A stretch of DNA of 64,000 nucleotides from Crocinitomicaceae bacterium (GTDB lineage: Bacteria > Bacteroidota > Bacteroidia > Flavobacteriales_D > Sanyastnellaceae). The stretch is from assembly GCA_002722795.1 (NCBI GenBank), contig PBMY01000014.1:182228-246227 (forward strand), read 5' to 3'. The notes below the pieces were generated by a model, which did not search any database, was not told where the DNA came from, and saw nothing but the letters and a program-made list of their open reading frames with translations. Positions 48,654 through 59,700 of the stretch are shown one piece after another (position 1 is the stretch's first letter; each line of letters starts with the position of its first letter). Made by a program: the position numbers and the translations under genes.

Positions 48654-51092
48654 TTAAAGTTCAACGGCTATCCCGAATCTAAAACCCATGTTTTTACCTT
48701 CCTCTTCAGTGAGTTGATTTAATCTCATGTTGAAGTCAACGCGCATAAACTGTAATATATTTTCTATCCCAAACACCGCTTCTCCATAAAAACCATTTAA
48801 GCCAGTAGAGTTCTCCGGAAGTTCTAAAAGTTCTTCATGCTTATCCATTAAACTACCATATACCACTTTTACTCCAACCACTTCTCTAAGGTTTAATTCT
48901 TTGATGAGTGGGATTCGACCTATTAGAACCCCCTCGCCATGCCATTCAAAGATTCCTCTAGCCCAAGAATCGTTAACATATTCAAAATAATCAAGTAGGT
49001 TAAATGCATTTTTAATTGAAAGAGCAGTTTCGTTTGCTGGTTGAAGTTCAAGCAGTGGATATGGAGCTAATCCTGAATATGTTCCTGCTTCAGTGTTCCA
49101 ATCGATTCGGCCTAATGGCCCCATTCTCCATTTACCCTCAACTCCTAAGGTGTATCGACCATATCTGAATTGAGAACCAGCAATCCCCTTCCAACCTTGT
49201 GTTGTGGTAAGGGTGAAAATTGGAGCTCTTGTCCCTAAGCTATAGCGCTCAGTTGCACCTGCTACAAATTTTTCGTTTTTAGCATACCTAATTTGGAATG
49301 TAGATTCCGCTGTAATTAAAGCTTGGTTATTTCCTTCTACATCAAAATTTAATTCACCTCGACCCTCGACTTTTCGATGGCGAAATTCAACAAATGATGT
49401 AAACCCCTTTCCAAACTCACCTAAAAAGCTAGCTTCCGCAATAGTAACCATTGAAAGTTTGTTTTGGGCATCCCCTATATAAAGAGCAGTATTAAAGATG
49501 TTTCCCTGATCAAAGAATCCCATCATTCCAAGCTGATCTACATCTTTTGAATAGGACGCATACCACTCCACTCTTGGGTTGCGATTTTGAATCCAAGTTA
49601 TATCCCCACCGTATTTAAATTCTTTGTCATTGGTGCCATATGCAACAAAAACAGATGGCATAATTGTTCGACTCATTTCATCAGTTGTATAAAGCTCAAG
49701 GCCAAACCTACTTCCCTCCACCTCGTTGTAAGAATAAGCATCATACAAAGGCCCGATCTCAATTTTCTCAAACTCTATATAGCCAGTTGCAATAGCGTAA
49801 AGACTTCCATATAGTAGATTAAATTGAGGCATGTCAAGAACAGAGTCAGCTAATATGTAGATGTCTTTTTCTCTATTTGATAATGGTTCTGGCCTGTTTG
49901 AAACCCAAACCTCCTCAAGCACATCATTTGACCCCTCATCAAAACTCAAATCTCTTTTTGACGTCCATACATCACGAGGCCAACTTTGAGCAAATTCAAA
50001 ATCGTGATATATAACGATATTTTTTGCATATATCCCCATACTTCCTCCGGTAAAAGAGAAGTCTACAATGTCTTCCTTTCTAGTTATAACCCAATTGTTT
50101 TCGATGAACTCATAATTCATGATAAACCTCATTGACCTTAGGTAATTAATAGAAGCCCCTTCGCTGATTTTTGCATCCACCTTTTTAAGTCCTAGAGTTA
50201 AGGTGTCAATGAAAAGTTCACCTTCAAAAGTATATTCACCCCTTCTTCTAGGAACGAAAGCAATATGAAAAGTTGGGCGAGTATCAATATCTAATGTGTC
50301 AAGAATGTAGTACCTGTAGTGAAGGTTTCCTCTATCATGAATGGGACTAGTAAAGGCTTTGTCGATTAATAGGAATTGATTTTCGTAGAAGTCAATGGTG
50401 AAAAATTCAGACGACACAGAGGATGTGTTTTCGCCATTCTCCATCCAAGACGCTCTTGCTGCTTCAACTCTTTTTTCAATTCTAGCAGGCTTTTTCTGAG
50501 TTCTTATAGTTCCAATGGACTCGGTTAGAAAAACGGGGAGATTCACTTTGGCTTCAGTTGAATCTAAATTGTTCCAAACCCAACCAAATGGTCCCCAGAA
50601 TTTTCTACTTGGCAATCTATCCGGAATATCATTTAGATCCATTTCAACCCTTTCATGGAATTTGAATTTAATTGCATCAATGCGTTTGGGATCGTTGTTT
50701 TTCTTAGCATCAGCCACTTTTTGCATTAGTGGTTTTGCTGGGTTCTTAAGTTTTTTATCCGGTCTTACTTCTGCTGCAGCTAATTCAATTTTTTTGGCCT
50801 CTAAGGCAATGTCAATTTTTTGATGTACGCCCTTTTGAATTGAAATTGTTTGGCTTTGATAGCCTAGGTATGAAATGACAATTTTAGATACTTTGTTAGA
50901 AGTACTTAATGAGTAGTTGCCCTCAATATTTGAAGTTGTACCAATGTTTTGGCCTCGAAAATTTACTGTGACAAACGGGAGGGGAGACCCAGTGTCTCCG
51001 TCAAATATACGTCCTTTAACTGAGGTTGTTTGGGCTGAGATAAAAAGAGAAAAACTTAAACAAATAAGTAGTGTAAGTTTTCTAATTATCAT
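48654..51092 (-). CDS. DUF5686 outer-membrane protein with carboxypeptidase-regulatory-like domain
   Basis: An 812-residue exported protein: signal peptide ending near SAQ (21), a CarboxypepD_reg-like domain (about 24-105; VKGRIFDGDTGSPLPFVTV), a middle DUF5686 part, and a C-terminal region of alternating strands typical of an outer-membrane barrel. The family is widespread in Bacteroidota with unknown function. Its ATG overlaps the tatC stop by 4 bp. Placement among tatC, lptB and kdsD suggests an envelope role. Confidence 0.85.
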   Translation of the reverse strand: MIIRKLTLLICLSFSLFISAQTTSVKGRIFDGDTGSPLPFVTVNFRGQNIGTTSNIEGNYSLSTSNKVSKIVISYLGYQSQTISIQKGVHQKIDIALEAKKIELAAAEVRPDKKLKNPAKPLMQKVADAKKNNDPKRIDAIKFKFHERVEMDLNDIPDRLPSRKFWGPFGWVWNNLDSTEAKVNLPVFLTESIGTIRTQKKPARIEKRVEAARASWMENGENTSSVSSEFFTIDFYENQFLLIDKAFTSPIHDRGNLHYRYYILDTLDIDTRPTFHIAFVPRRRGEYTFEGELFIDTLTLGLKKVDAKISEGASINYLRSMRFIMNYEFIENNWVITRKEDIVDFSFTGGSMGIYAKNIVIYHDFEFAQSWPRDVWTSKRDLSFDEGSNDVLEEVWVSNRPEPLSNREKDIYILADSVLDMPQFNLLYGSLYAIATGYIEFEKIEIGPLYDAYSYNEVEGSRFGLELYTTDEMSRTIMPSVFVAYGTNDKEFKYGGDITWIQNRNPRVEWYASYSKDVDQLGMMGFFDQGNIFNTALYIGDAQNKLSMVTIAEASFLGEFGKGFTSFVEFRHRKVEGRGELNFDVEGNNQALITAESTFQIRYAKNEKFVAGATERYSLGTRAPIFTLTTTQGWKGIAGSQFRYGRYTLGVEGKWRMGPLGRIDWNTEAGTYSGLAPYPLLELQPANETALSIKNAFNLLDYFEYVNDSWARGIFEWHGEGVLIGRIPLIKELNLREVVGVKVVYGSLMDKHEELLELPENSTGLNGFYGEAVFGIENILQFMRVDFNMRLNQLTEEEGKNMGFRFGIAVEL

Positions 51093-51919
51093 TTGTTTTT
51101 TCTCTTTTTTCTTTTGGCTTCCTGTCGCCTTGCAATTAGTATACCTATTTCGTAAAGGAATAATACTGGAATGGATACTAATATTTGTGAAGTTAGATCA
51201 GGAGGAGTTATGATGGCAGCAACAATTAATATGCCAACTAAGGCGTGTTTTCTGTAGTTTTTAAGTATCTCAGTTGTAACAATCCCTGCTCTTGCAAGGA
51301 AATATACTAAGACAGGAAGTTGAAAGATTAAACCAGATGACAAAGCAATCGCGGCAACTGTTTTTACGTAAGACATAACTGCAATTCTTGCAGCGACATC
51401 TCCTATTTCATATCCACCAAGAAATTGAAGAGATAATGGGACAATCCCCCAATATCCAAATGCTACTCCAACAAAAAATAAAAGAGATGATGCAAACCCT
51501 AGACCTCGTATCGACTTTCTTTCTGAGTCTTTAAGAGCCGGTTTAACAAACCCCCAAACTTGAAACATTATATATGGGAAAACAACGATTATTCCTCCTA
51601 TAAGAGATACGATAATGTGCGCCGTGAAGTTTCCGAGCATTGATGTGTTTATGAGCTCATACTTGATTTCGCTTACGCATAGTTTGTCTCCGGCCCCTAT
51701 TAGTTCGGATAGCTTGCACCACATTTTGAAGCTGAAGAAATCGGTATTTCTTGGGCCAAACAAGATAATATCGAACACCCAATCCTTCTTTACAAATAGA
51801 ATTCCAGCTCCTATGAAGATGGCGAACATTGCCTTGAAGAGTCTAGAACGGAGTTCCTCGAGATGGTCGAGAAAGCCCATTTGCTTTTCGTTTGTGAGGT
51901 CTTGATCTAGTGGTGCCAT
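51089..51919 (-). CDS. tatC: Sec-independent protein translocase TatC
   Basis: Receptor of the twin-arginine pathway, which moves folded proteins across the inner membrane. 276 residues with six helices and the family N-terminal motif MGFLDHLEELRSRL. The start ATG 51919 overlaps the kdsD stop (TGATG) and the 3' end overlaps the next gene (ATGA). A long loop near residues 60-85 is specific to Bacteroidota TatC. TatA/B are outside the window. Confidence 0.95.
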   Translation of the reverse strand: MAPLDQDLTNEKQMGFLDHLEELRSRLFKAMFAIFIGAGILFVKKDWVFDIILFGPRNTDFFSFKMWCKLSELIGAGDKLCVSEIKYELINTSMLGNFTAHIIVSLIGGIIVVFPYIMFQVWGFVKPALKDSERKSIRGLGFASSLLFFVGVAFGYWGIVPLSLQFLGGYEIGDVAARIAVMSYVKTVAAIALSSGLIFQLPVLVYFLARAGIVTTEILKNYRKHALVGILIVAAIITPPDLTSQILVSIPVLFLYEIGILIARRQEAKRKKRKNK

Positions 51920-52914
51920 CAATTAACTATTCCTTCTCGTATTAAATCGTGGAGGTGTACAATTCCTGAGTAATTGCCTGAAGAGTCTATGGCAATGATT
52001 TGGGTTACACCTCTTTCGCGTATTGCATTAGCTGCGTCGACCGCTAGGCGTTGTTGCGAGATTGTTAATGGTAAGGTTCCCATGATGTCTGAGGCGAAAG
52101 TTTCATCAGAGGTTTGGCCGGCTTCTAGTGCGCGACGAAGGTCGCCGTCAGTTATTATGCCGACTATCTTATTTGAGTTGATTACAACAGTTGCTCCATA
52201 GCGGCCAGTTGTCATTGAAATGAGAATGTCTTGGAGTTTTGCCGTGGGTGAGACTTGTGGCATGCGATTTGAGTCGATAAGATCGGATACTAGGACTGTA
52301 AGTCGCTTGCCGAGGGTTCCGCCAGGATGGTTGCGGGCGAAATCTTCGGCGCCGAAGCCCTTAGCTTCCATGAGGCAAAGTGCGATGGCATCGCCAAGTG
52401 CCATTTGGACTGCTGTGCTTGTTGTTGGGGCAAGGTCAAATGGGCATGCTTCCGGGTCTACTCCGGCCAAAATTACATGGTCTGATAGATTTGCTAATTG
52501 AGAGTCAGCAACTCCTGTAATAGCAATAATTGGATTTCCTGCAGCTCTAATAAGGGGTGCTAGGGCGACTATTTCATCCGAACGACCACTTTTAGAAAGG
52601 CATAAAATGACATCTCCAATTTGAATTCCACCCAAATCACCATGTACTGCATCACCCGCGTGAACGAAGAATGATGGAGATCCTGTTGAATTAAGAGTTG
52701 CTACAATTTTCCTAGCAACATCAGCGCTTTTGCCAACACCTGTTAAAACAATTCGGCCTTTGGATTCAAGTATTAGAGTAATTACATTAACAAATTCATC
52801 CCCCAGACTAGTTGCTAGTTTGTGGATGGCATCTCCCTCCATTTTGAGAGTTTGGACTGCTCTTTTTAAGATGTCAGTTCTTGAAGACTCGCCTTTTTGA
52901 TGGCTCAAATGCAT
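51919..52914 (-). CDS. kdsD: D-arabinose-5-phosphate isomerase, KpsF/GutQ family
   Basis: Makes arabinose-5-phosphate for KDO, the LPS core sugar. A SIS sugar-isomerase domain (about 25-180; TGVGKSADVARKI) is followed by two CBS domains. Start ATG 52914 gives 331 residues (MHLSHQKGESS); a TTG seven codons upstream overlaps the promoter box at 52933-52940. The first half of the gene uses noticeably more G+C than its neighbours. Confidence 0.93.
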   Translation of the reverse strand: MHLSHQKGESSRTDILKRAVQTLKMEGDAIHKLATSLGDEFVNVITLILESKGRIVLTGVGKSADVARKIVATLNSTGSPSFFVHAGDAVHGDLGGIQIGDVILCLSKSGRSDEIVALAPLIRAAGNPIIAITGVADSQLANLSDHVILAGVDPEACPFDLAPTTSTAVQMALGDAIALCLMEAKGFGAEDFARNHPGGTLGKRLTVLVSDLIDSNRMPQVSPTAKLQDILISMTTGRYGATVVINSNKIVGIITDGDLRRALEAGQTSDETFASDIMGTLPLTISQQRLAVDAANAIRERGVTQIIAIDSSGNYSGIVHLHDLIREGIVN

Positions 52915-52932
52915 GGTCAAATTTAATGATTG

Positions 52933-52959
52933 CAAATCTAAGAAAAGGCCTTATCTTTA
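52933..52959. promoter_or_regulatory. back-to-back promoter boxes between kdsD and recQ
   Basis: Minus-strand TAGATTTG (52940-52933, exact) faces kdsD and plus-strand TATCTTTA (52952-52959, 7 of 8) faces recQ. They are 11 bp apart, with leaders of about 18 and 22 nt, so unlike the other pairs these transcripts would have short leaders. Confidence 0.5.
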
Positions 52960-52981
52960 TTAGTGTAATCCTAATCAACAG

Positions 52982-55180
52982 ATGAGCCTTAATGAGAGTA
53001 CGCCTAAAGAGGCGTTGCAAAAATATTTTGGGTTTAAAGAATTCAAGGGAAAGCAGGAAGAAGCTATTCAAAGTGTCCTAGAGGGGAGGGATACCTTCGT
53101 CATTATGCCCACAGGTGGAGGCAAGAGTCTCTGCTACCAACTTCCTGCACTCATGTTGGATGGTGTAGCATTGGTGGTTTCGCCTTTGATTGCTTTAATG
53201 AAGAATCAGGTTGACGCTATTAGAGGAAACCATGAAGACTCTTCAATTGCTCACTTTTTGAATTCTTCTTTGAGTAAAAGTGAGGCTGAACAAGTTATTT
53301 ATGATGTTACTTCAGGCAAAACAAAACTACTTTACGTAGCTCCAGAGACTTTAACTAAGCAAAGCAATATTCAGTTTTTAAAGTCTGTCAACATCACATT
53401 TGTTGCAGTTGATGAGGCTCATTGTATTTCTGAGTGGGGACATGATTTTAGACCTGAGTATAGAAAGATTAGACCCATTATCAAGCAGATTTCGGATGTG
53501 AACATTATTGCTTTGACTGCAACAGCAACACCCAAGGTTCAGGGAGATATTCAGAAGAACCTAGAGATGATAAATGCCAATGTATTTAAATCATCATTTA
53601 ATAGAGATAATTTATACTACGAGGTAAGACCCAAAAAGGATGCTCTTAAGCAGATCGTTCAATATGCACTCAATAACAAAGGCAAAAGCGGAATTATCTA
53701 TTGCTTGAGTAGAAAGAAGGTTGAGCAGATCGCTGAAACACTCGCAGTAAATGGCGTTAAGGTTTTACCCTATCACGCTGGAAAGGATAGTAAAACAAGG
53801 TCTTCTATTCAAGACCAATTCCTCATGCAAGATGTAGATATCATTGTTGCAACAATTGCATTTGGTATGGGTATTGACAAACCTGATGTGAGGTTTGTAA
53901 TTCATTATGATATTCCCAAGAGTTTAGAGAGCTATTACCAAGAGACTGGAAGAGCTGGAAGGGATGGTCAAGAGGGACATTGTATTGCTTTCTACTCACA
54001 TAAAGACATTGAGAAGCTCGAGAAATTCCTTCATGGAAAGCCTATAGCTGAGCAGGAAATAGGCATGCAATTACTTCAAGAAGTAATGGCCTATGCTGAG
54101 ACTTCAATTTCAAGAAGAAAATTCCTTCTTCATTATTTTGGAGAAGAGTTTGATGAGGTGAACGGCCCTGGAGCTAAGAATTGTGACAACACTAGAAACC
54201 CTAAGAGCCAATACGACGGTAGGGAAGAACTTGTACTCATTCTTAAAACAGTCAATGACTTTAAACAAGCCCATAAAATGCAATTTATTTCTGCAATTTT
54301 AGTAGGAGAGGAAAATAGGGAGGTAGAAGCTTATAAGGGCTCACAAAACTCGTCTTGGAAGAAGGGTGCAGATAAAGAGGATAGACATTGGAATGGGGTT
54401 ATGAGGCAGGCAATTGTTTTTGGCTTTTTAAGGAAAGATGTAGAACAATACGGAGTTCTTCAAATCACTGAAAAGGGTAAGGAGTATATGAATACGCCTT
54501 ATGAGGTTATGTTGGCTGAAGAGAGGAATTATGACGATGTGGATTCTGGAGACACAATGGTACAAACTAGAAAAGGTCAAGGAGGTGCTGCTGACACTAA
54601 GTTGCGTCCAATGCTTGTTACTCTTAGAAAGGAAATTGCAGACAAGAAAAATCTACCTCCATATGTAATTTTTCAGGATGTTAGTCTTGATGAAATGTCA
54701 ATTCACTATCCAATCACAGAAGAAGAGTTGTTAAGAATCACCGGAGTTGGATCCGGGAAGGCCAAAAAATTCGGAAAGGAATTTCTTGAACTGATAGCTA
54801 AGTACGTAGAAGAGGAAAATATAGAGAGGATAGAGGATCTTCTTGTGAGAACCGCTTCAAATAAGTCTAGCAATAAAGTGAATATTATTCAGCAGATTGA
54901 TAGAAAAATGAATCTTAGTGATATGGCTTCTAGAACTAATCTTAGTGTAGAAGAAGTATTATCTGAGATTGAGCAAATAGTATCTGCAGGCACTAAGGTT
55001 AATATTGATCATTGCCTTGAAGAGAGTATGGATGAAGACTGCGTTGAAGAGTTATTTGAATTTTTCAGCGAATCTGATGACGAAAGTATAGAGGCAGCTC
55101 TGGCAGAATTCGAAGGTAGCTATTCAGAAGAAGAGCTTAGACTTATTAGAATAAAGTTCCTGAGCGACGTAGCTAATTAG
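52982..55180 (+). CDS. recQ: ATP-dependent DNA helicase RecQ
   Basis: 3'-5' helicase in recombination and repair. 732 residues: helicase core with Walker A GGGKSLCYQ (K48) and DEAHCISEWGHDFRPEY (D144-H147), then RQC winged-helix and C-terminal HRDC domain (about 530-600), plus an extra C-terminal segment. The RecQ zinc site is degenerate: where four cysteines are expected (about 375-405) only one is visible. Convergent with the amidohydrolase, overlapping by 4 bp. Confidence 0.94.
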   Translation: MSLNESTPKEALQKYFGFKEFKGKQEEAIQSVLEGRDTFVIMPTGGGKSLCYQLPALMLDGVALVVSPLIALMKNQVDAIRGNHEDSSIAHFLNSSLSKSEAEQVIYDVTSGKTKLLYVAPETLTKQSNIQFLKSVNITFVAVDEAHCISEWGHDFRPEYRKIRPIIKQISDVNIIALTATATPKVQGDIQKNLEMINANVFKSSFNRDNLYYEVRPKKDALKQIVQYALNNKGKSGIIYCLSRKKVEQIAETLAVNGVKVLPYHAGKDSKTRSSIQDQFLMQDVDIIVATIAFGMGIDKPDVRFVIHYDIPKSLESYYQETGRAGRDGQEGHCIAFYSHKDIEKLEKFLHGKPIAEQEIGMQLLQEVMAYAETSISRRKFLLHYFGEEFDEVNGPGAKNCDNTRNPKSQYDGREELVLILKTVNDFKQAHKMQFISAILVGEENREVEAYKGSQNSSWKKGADKEDRHWNGVMRQAIVFGFLRKDVEQYGVLQITEKGKEYMNTPYEVMLAEERNYDDVDSGDTMVQTRKGQGGAADTKLRPMLVTLRKEIADKKNLPPYVIFQDVSLDEMSIHYPITEEELLRITGVGSGKAKKFGKEFLELIAKYVEEENIERIEDLLVRTASNKSSNKVNIIQQIDRKMNLSDMASRTNLSVEEVLSEIEQIVSAGTKVNIDHCLEESMDEDCVEELFEFFSESDDESIEAALAEFEGSYSEEELRLIRIKFLSDVAN

Positions 55181-56361
55181 CACTTAATTGCCCCATAAGC
55201 GATAAGCCCAGCACCAATTTCCAACGCGCTTTCATCCACGTCAAAATACGGAGTGTGTAAACCGCTATGTCCGTGATCTGAATTTGGGCTTGCTGTACCT
55301 AGTCTGTAAAAACAGCCAGGAATTTTTTGGGCATAAAAGCTAAAGTCCTCTGCAGTCATTCGCTCGGGAAGAAGGTGTACTTTTTCTTCACCCAAATACT
55401 CAATTGCTGCAGACCTTATCCTGTCAGTTAGCTCTGGATTATTGTAAACACTTGGGTAACCTACTCTTATATCCAAGTCAGCAGTCGCGCCTCTTTTATC
55501 GCAAATTTCCTCTACGAGAGTTCTTATTAAATCATGTGCCTTAAACCTCCAGTCCTCATCAAGAGACCTAAATGTCCCCATCATTTTTACTGAGTTTGGG
55601 ATCACATTTGTTGCTCCTTTTCCCTCAATAAATCCTATCCCAAGAACAGTTTTTACTTCCTGCTCCTCTCTATTTTCAATCAGCGTTTCAAAGGCTAAAA
55701 TAATCTCAGAAGCTACTAAAAGAGGATTGCATTGACCCTCAGGCAAAGCAGCATGCCCTCCCTTACCGATTATTGTCAAATAAATCTCATCTGCAGATGC
55801 CATATACATTCCGCTTCTCATCCCAACATGTCCTGCAGGAAGGTCAGGGAAAACGTGTTGACCAATGATGTGATTTGGAATAGGGCTTTCTAGTACACCC
55901 TCTTTAACCATAATAGAAGCTCCTCCAGGTAGTCTTTCCTCTCCAGGTTGAAAAATCAATCTCATTGTGCCATGCCATAAATCCTTGGTTTGGTCTAGGA
56001 TATAAGCAGCACCAAGTAGCGAAGTGGTATGCACGTCATGTCCACAGGCATGCATTACTCCAGCATTGACAGAAGCATAATCAACTTCGTTGAGCTCCTT
56101 AATTGGAAGAGCATCATGGTCTGACCTCAATGCAACAGTTCTAGACTCAGGATTTAAACCCTTGATTGTTGCAACAACACCAGTTCCTGCAACCCCACTT
56201 ATGTGATTTATGCCAAGATTATCTAGTGTTGACGAGATAAACGCCATTGTATTGTACTCTTCAAAAGAGAGCTCAGGATTTGCATGTAAATACCTGCGCC
56301 ACTCAATAAGTTGGTGATGCATTCCTTTTGCTTTCTCTTTTATAATCTCACTAAGCTCCAT
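55177..56361 (-). CDS. M20 family metallo-amidohydrolase
   Basis: Dizinc hydrolase of the N-acyl-amino-acid / hippurate amidohydrolase group (394 residues). Metal ligands are visible as HACGHDVHT, PGEE and later HxH-type GHSGLHTPYFD. Substrate may be N-acyl amino acids or indole-3-acetyl-amino acids; sequence does not decide. The start overlaps the TSUP gene by 11 bp. Confidence 0.9.
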   Translation of the reverse strand: MELSEIIKEKAKGMHHQLIEWRRYLHANPELSFEEYNTMAFISSTLDNLGINHISGVAGTGVVATIKGLNPESRTVALRSDHDALPIKELNEVDYASVNAGVMHACGHDVHTTSLLGAAYILDQTKDLWHGTMRLIFQPGEERLPGGASIMVKEGVLESPIPNHIIGQHVFPDLPAGHVGMRSGMYMASADEIYLTIIGKGGHAALPEGQCNPLLVASEIILAFETLIENREEQEVKTVLGIGFIEGKGATNVIPNSVKMMGTFRSLDEDWRFKAHDLIRTLVEEICDKRGATADLDIRVGYPSVYNNPELTDRIRSAAIEYLGEEKVHLLPERMTAEDFSFYAQKIPGCFYRLGTASPNSDHGHSGLHTPYFDVDESALEIGAGLIAYGAIKC

Positions 56362-56749
56362 CTCCTGGGTAAAGTTCTTTTAGTGATTTAATAATCATAA
56401 TTATTGCAGTGTAAATCATAAATCCTGCAAAGATTAAACGCACAATAGTTGGGGATAGTTTTAGTGACCATTTACTACCAAGCCAAGCGCCAAGGATAAA
56501 TGTTACGGCCAAACAAGCTGCATATGTCCATTCGACACTTTGTTCGCTATGATAATTCATCGCAGCAAGTATTCCAATTGGAGGAAGCATCATAGTAAGT
56601 GAAGTTCCTTGAGCAGTGTGTTGATCTAAACCTGTGAAGTAAATAAGTGCTGGGACAATAATTAATCCACCACCAATACCAACAAAACCACTAGCTATTC
56701 CAGCGATAACTCCGATTAGTAGTAATATGAATAATGTTGAGAGTTCCAA
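56351..56749 (-). CDS. half-size TauE/SafE (TSUP) membrane protein
   Basis: A 132-residue protein with four helices, matching one half of the usual 240-260 residue TSUP transporters (start GVIAGIASGFVGIGGGLIIVPAL). Half-size members exist and may dimerise. Substrate class: sulfite or organic anions; not assignable. Overlaps the amidohydrolase by 11 bp and follows the TolB-like gene after 1 bp. Confidence 0.85.
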   Translation of the reverse strand: MELSTLFILLLIGVIAGIASGFVGIGGGLIIVPALIYFTGLDQHTAQGTSLTMMLPPIGILAAMNYHSEQSVEWTYAACLAVTFILGAWLGSKWSLKLSPTIVRLIFAGFMIYTAIIMIIKSLKELYPGDGA

Positions 56750-56751
56750 GA

Positions 56752-59700
56752 TTAGAAATCAAAGTTTAAACTTAATGAAAAACGAATTGGCTGAATCATC
56801 TTGTTGTCCACTCCCCATGCTAAATCAGCACACACCCAATATCCTAATAACCTTGACCTCAAACCAAAACCATAATCATACAATATTGGTTCGTTGTTAT
56901 TATCAATTGTTATCGTAATCGGGTTTTGCTCTATGACAGTCGTATTAAAACCGTTGTCATCCGAATAGGGGTGAAGCCCATTCCAAGCTGACCCAACATC
57001 ACCAAACATGACAAGTTGTAGATGTCTCAAAAAATCATTACTAGCAGGAATTTTATTAAATGTGCTCCAAATAGGAATTCTCAATTCAGCATTTGCAACC
57101 ATTGCATTAGATCCGTTCCTAGCATTGTTAGAGAAACCCCTTAAGGGAGTAATTCTTGCTTGATAAGCATAACTAACATCAGGATCTATTTCTGATCCAG
57201 GTGTCCTAAAGTTTAAAAGAACATTGTCTGTTCCGCCTAAAAGATGTAAAAGCTTATCTTCTCCAATTGAATAAGATCCAGCAAGCCTAAAAGCGAGTAT
57301 ACTATTCGAATACAACCGTATATATTTTCTAGTATCAAAACCCAAAGTACCAAAACTCATTTTCTGAGTGTCAACATAATATTCTGACCAAACCTTAGCC
57401 CTTGTTCCCTCCCTAATGTTGAGGGATAATATTCGAGTGTCGTCATACACGTATGCAATTTCCCCTCCAAACTGCTCATTTATTTCTATTGGCTGTGATA
57501 GGGTAAACATTTCGGTACCCTGTGGAACATGTCTATCAACTCTCAACCCAATAGAAGCCCTTACGCTTCTGACCTCATCAAGAGGAAATGTTAATCTGTA
57601 TTTAGAAAAAAGAGATGTAGTTTCTATCAGAGCATATATATCCGCATCATAGCTCATTGTACCCTGCCTTTGAATGCTTAGCATTTTATCGGTTTGGCCT
57701 TCAAGATTGTAATATGCAAGGCCAAACAAGCTATTGCTTAAGTTAGCTGGAATATTAAAACCAGCTATGATATGCTTATCCTCAAAAAGGTCGCTAATCC
57801 TAAGTTCAGTAGCATTACCTATGCCTGGATTTACATTGATATTTCCATCATACGGGGTGTAAAATTGTGACCCAAACGCATTGCTCACTTGGGTCTGTAT
57901 TTTCTCTAGGGTGTAATTAAGTCTGTAATTTGACGGCTTAAGTACTACTTCTCTACCATCGATTGGGTTTTCATATATATCGTCAGTTTTTTCTTTGATA
58001 TCTGGCTTTTCTCTTTTTTCACTCTCAAAAACGTAATTCCTGATATCTACTTGTGTGTCAGTTAAAACTGCCGACCAATTTGGCGGCACAAAATCCTCTA
58101 CTAAACCCTTTTCGTTGATGTGATCACTTAAAATTGAACTTTGTCTACTGTTCGTCTGAGGCATTTTTGACACAGCTAAATCATAAAGCTCATTATTCAA
58201 GATAATTGGTGTTTGAATGATTTGATTCACAGTATCACACTCCAATCCTAAAGCAGGAACAACCGCTTTTTGCATAACTCGAGTGTCAGTATAATATCTG
58301 TATCTGACTATTGTGTCTATGCTCAAAATTGTACTATCCTTCCATCCCCACATTAAATCTTGAGATCCGTTCGGCTTTTCAGCTAAGTAGATAAAATCAT
58401 TATTAGAAAGTGGGACAGGTTTTCTTTCGTCTACTAAAGGGGTGCTAACTAGCTTTTCAATTTCTATTTGGTCTTTATCTAAATGAGCCAAATAGAGATC
58501 CATTTCTTTCTGGAATGGAATATGGCGTGTGTCTCCTCTAAGTGTATCATCAGGCCTATTTGATGCAAAAATCACAGATTTACCTCCATTAGTAAATCTT
58601 GGATCAAGGTCGTCGAATCTATCCACCCAAAGTGGCTCTTGAATGTTGCCAACTACCCTATACAAGTACAAGTCAGACCTACCCTCTCTAAGACCAGAGA
58701 ATACGATGTTTCTGCCATCACCAGAATAATCAAGTGAAAGGACTCCGTCAATTCTATAAAGTGTTTTTTGCACAAATGACCTCTCGTTTAATCGAATTGT
58801 AATTAGTTGAGGTTCCCCTTTTTCATTAATGACATAGCTAAATTGATTAGAGTTTGGGTGCCACGCAATATGAAGACCTTCGCCACTTCCAATTTGGCTT
58901 AGTTTCTTGCCATGAGTTGCTCTTTTTCTTATTTCACCAGTTTCATGATTCAATGTTCTAACTACTAATTGACCTCTTGTATTTGTAATATAAGCTGTTG
59001 TGTTTCCATCAGGAGATTTTGAAGAGCTTTGATAATTAAAGCCTAATTCACGTTCTTCAATCCCATTTATCACATCTCTATACTCAGCTGATGATAGTCT
59101 GTTTGAATATGCCAAAACTTCTCCCATCAATTCATTCAAATTCATCCCAGTTGCGAATCTGAAGCCTCCTTCTACACTGCTGCTTAATCTAACCATGTAG
59201 ATCACATTAGCTATTGCCTGCTTTCCGTATACGTCGGCTACATAAGACCAAACACCCATTCCATATTTTCCTGCTTTTTCTCCATAAGTTCTCTCAATCC
59301 AACCCAAATCACCTGTCTTCCCAGCATCATAGATATAAGCTTTTGCTTCTGCAGATCTAGGGTCACTTATATAACTTACTAACCCTTCTTCAAACCAATC
59401 TGGAATCTGTAAAATGCTTGAATTTCTCATAGCATCCTGCCAGCTTCCTCTGTAAAGAATTTGTTTTAATCCAATCCTAGCAACACCCTCAACTATATCT
59501 CTTTCCAACTCGCGTCTATCTCCTTTTCCATAAACGAACAGTTTATTACCAACGAGTTTTGCATTTCCACCTATATTATTCCCCTCGTCTTCAGGATTAA
59601 ATAAACCAATATTTGATTGAGTAAATTCTGCTTGATTATTATAGACCAAAATCTGAATTGGCCCATCAAGACTGTTTCCAAAATATGGAGTAATTCTCTC

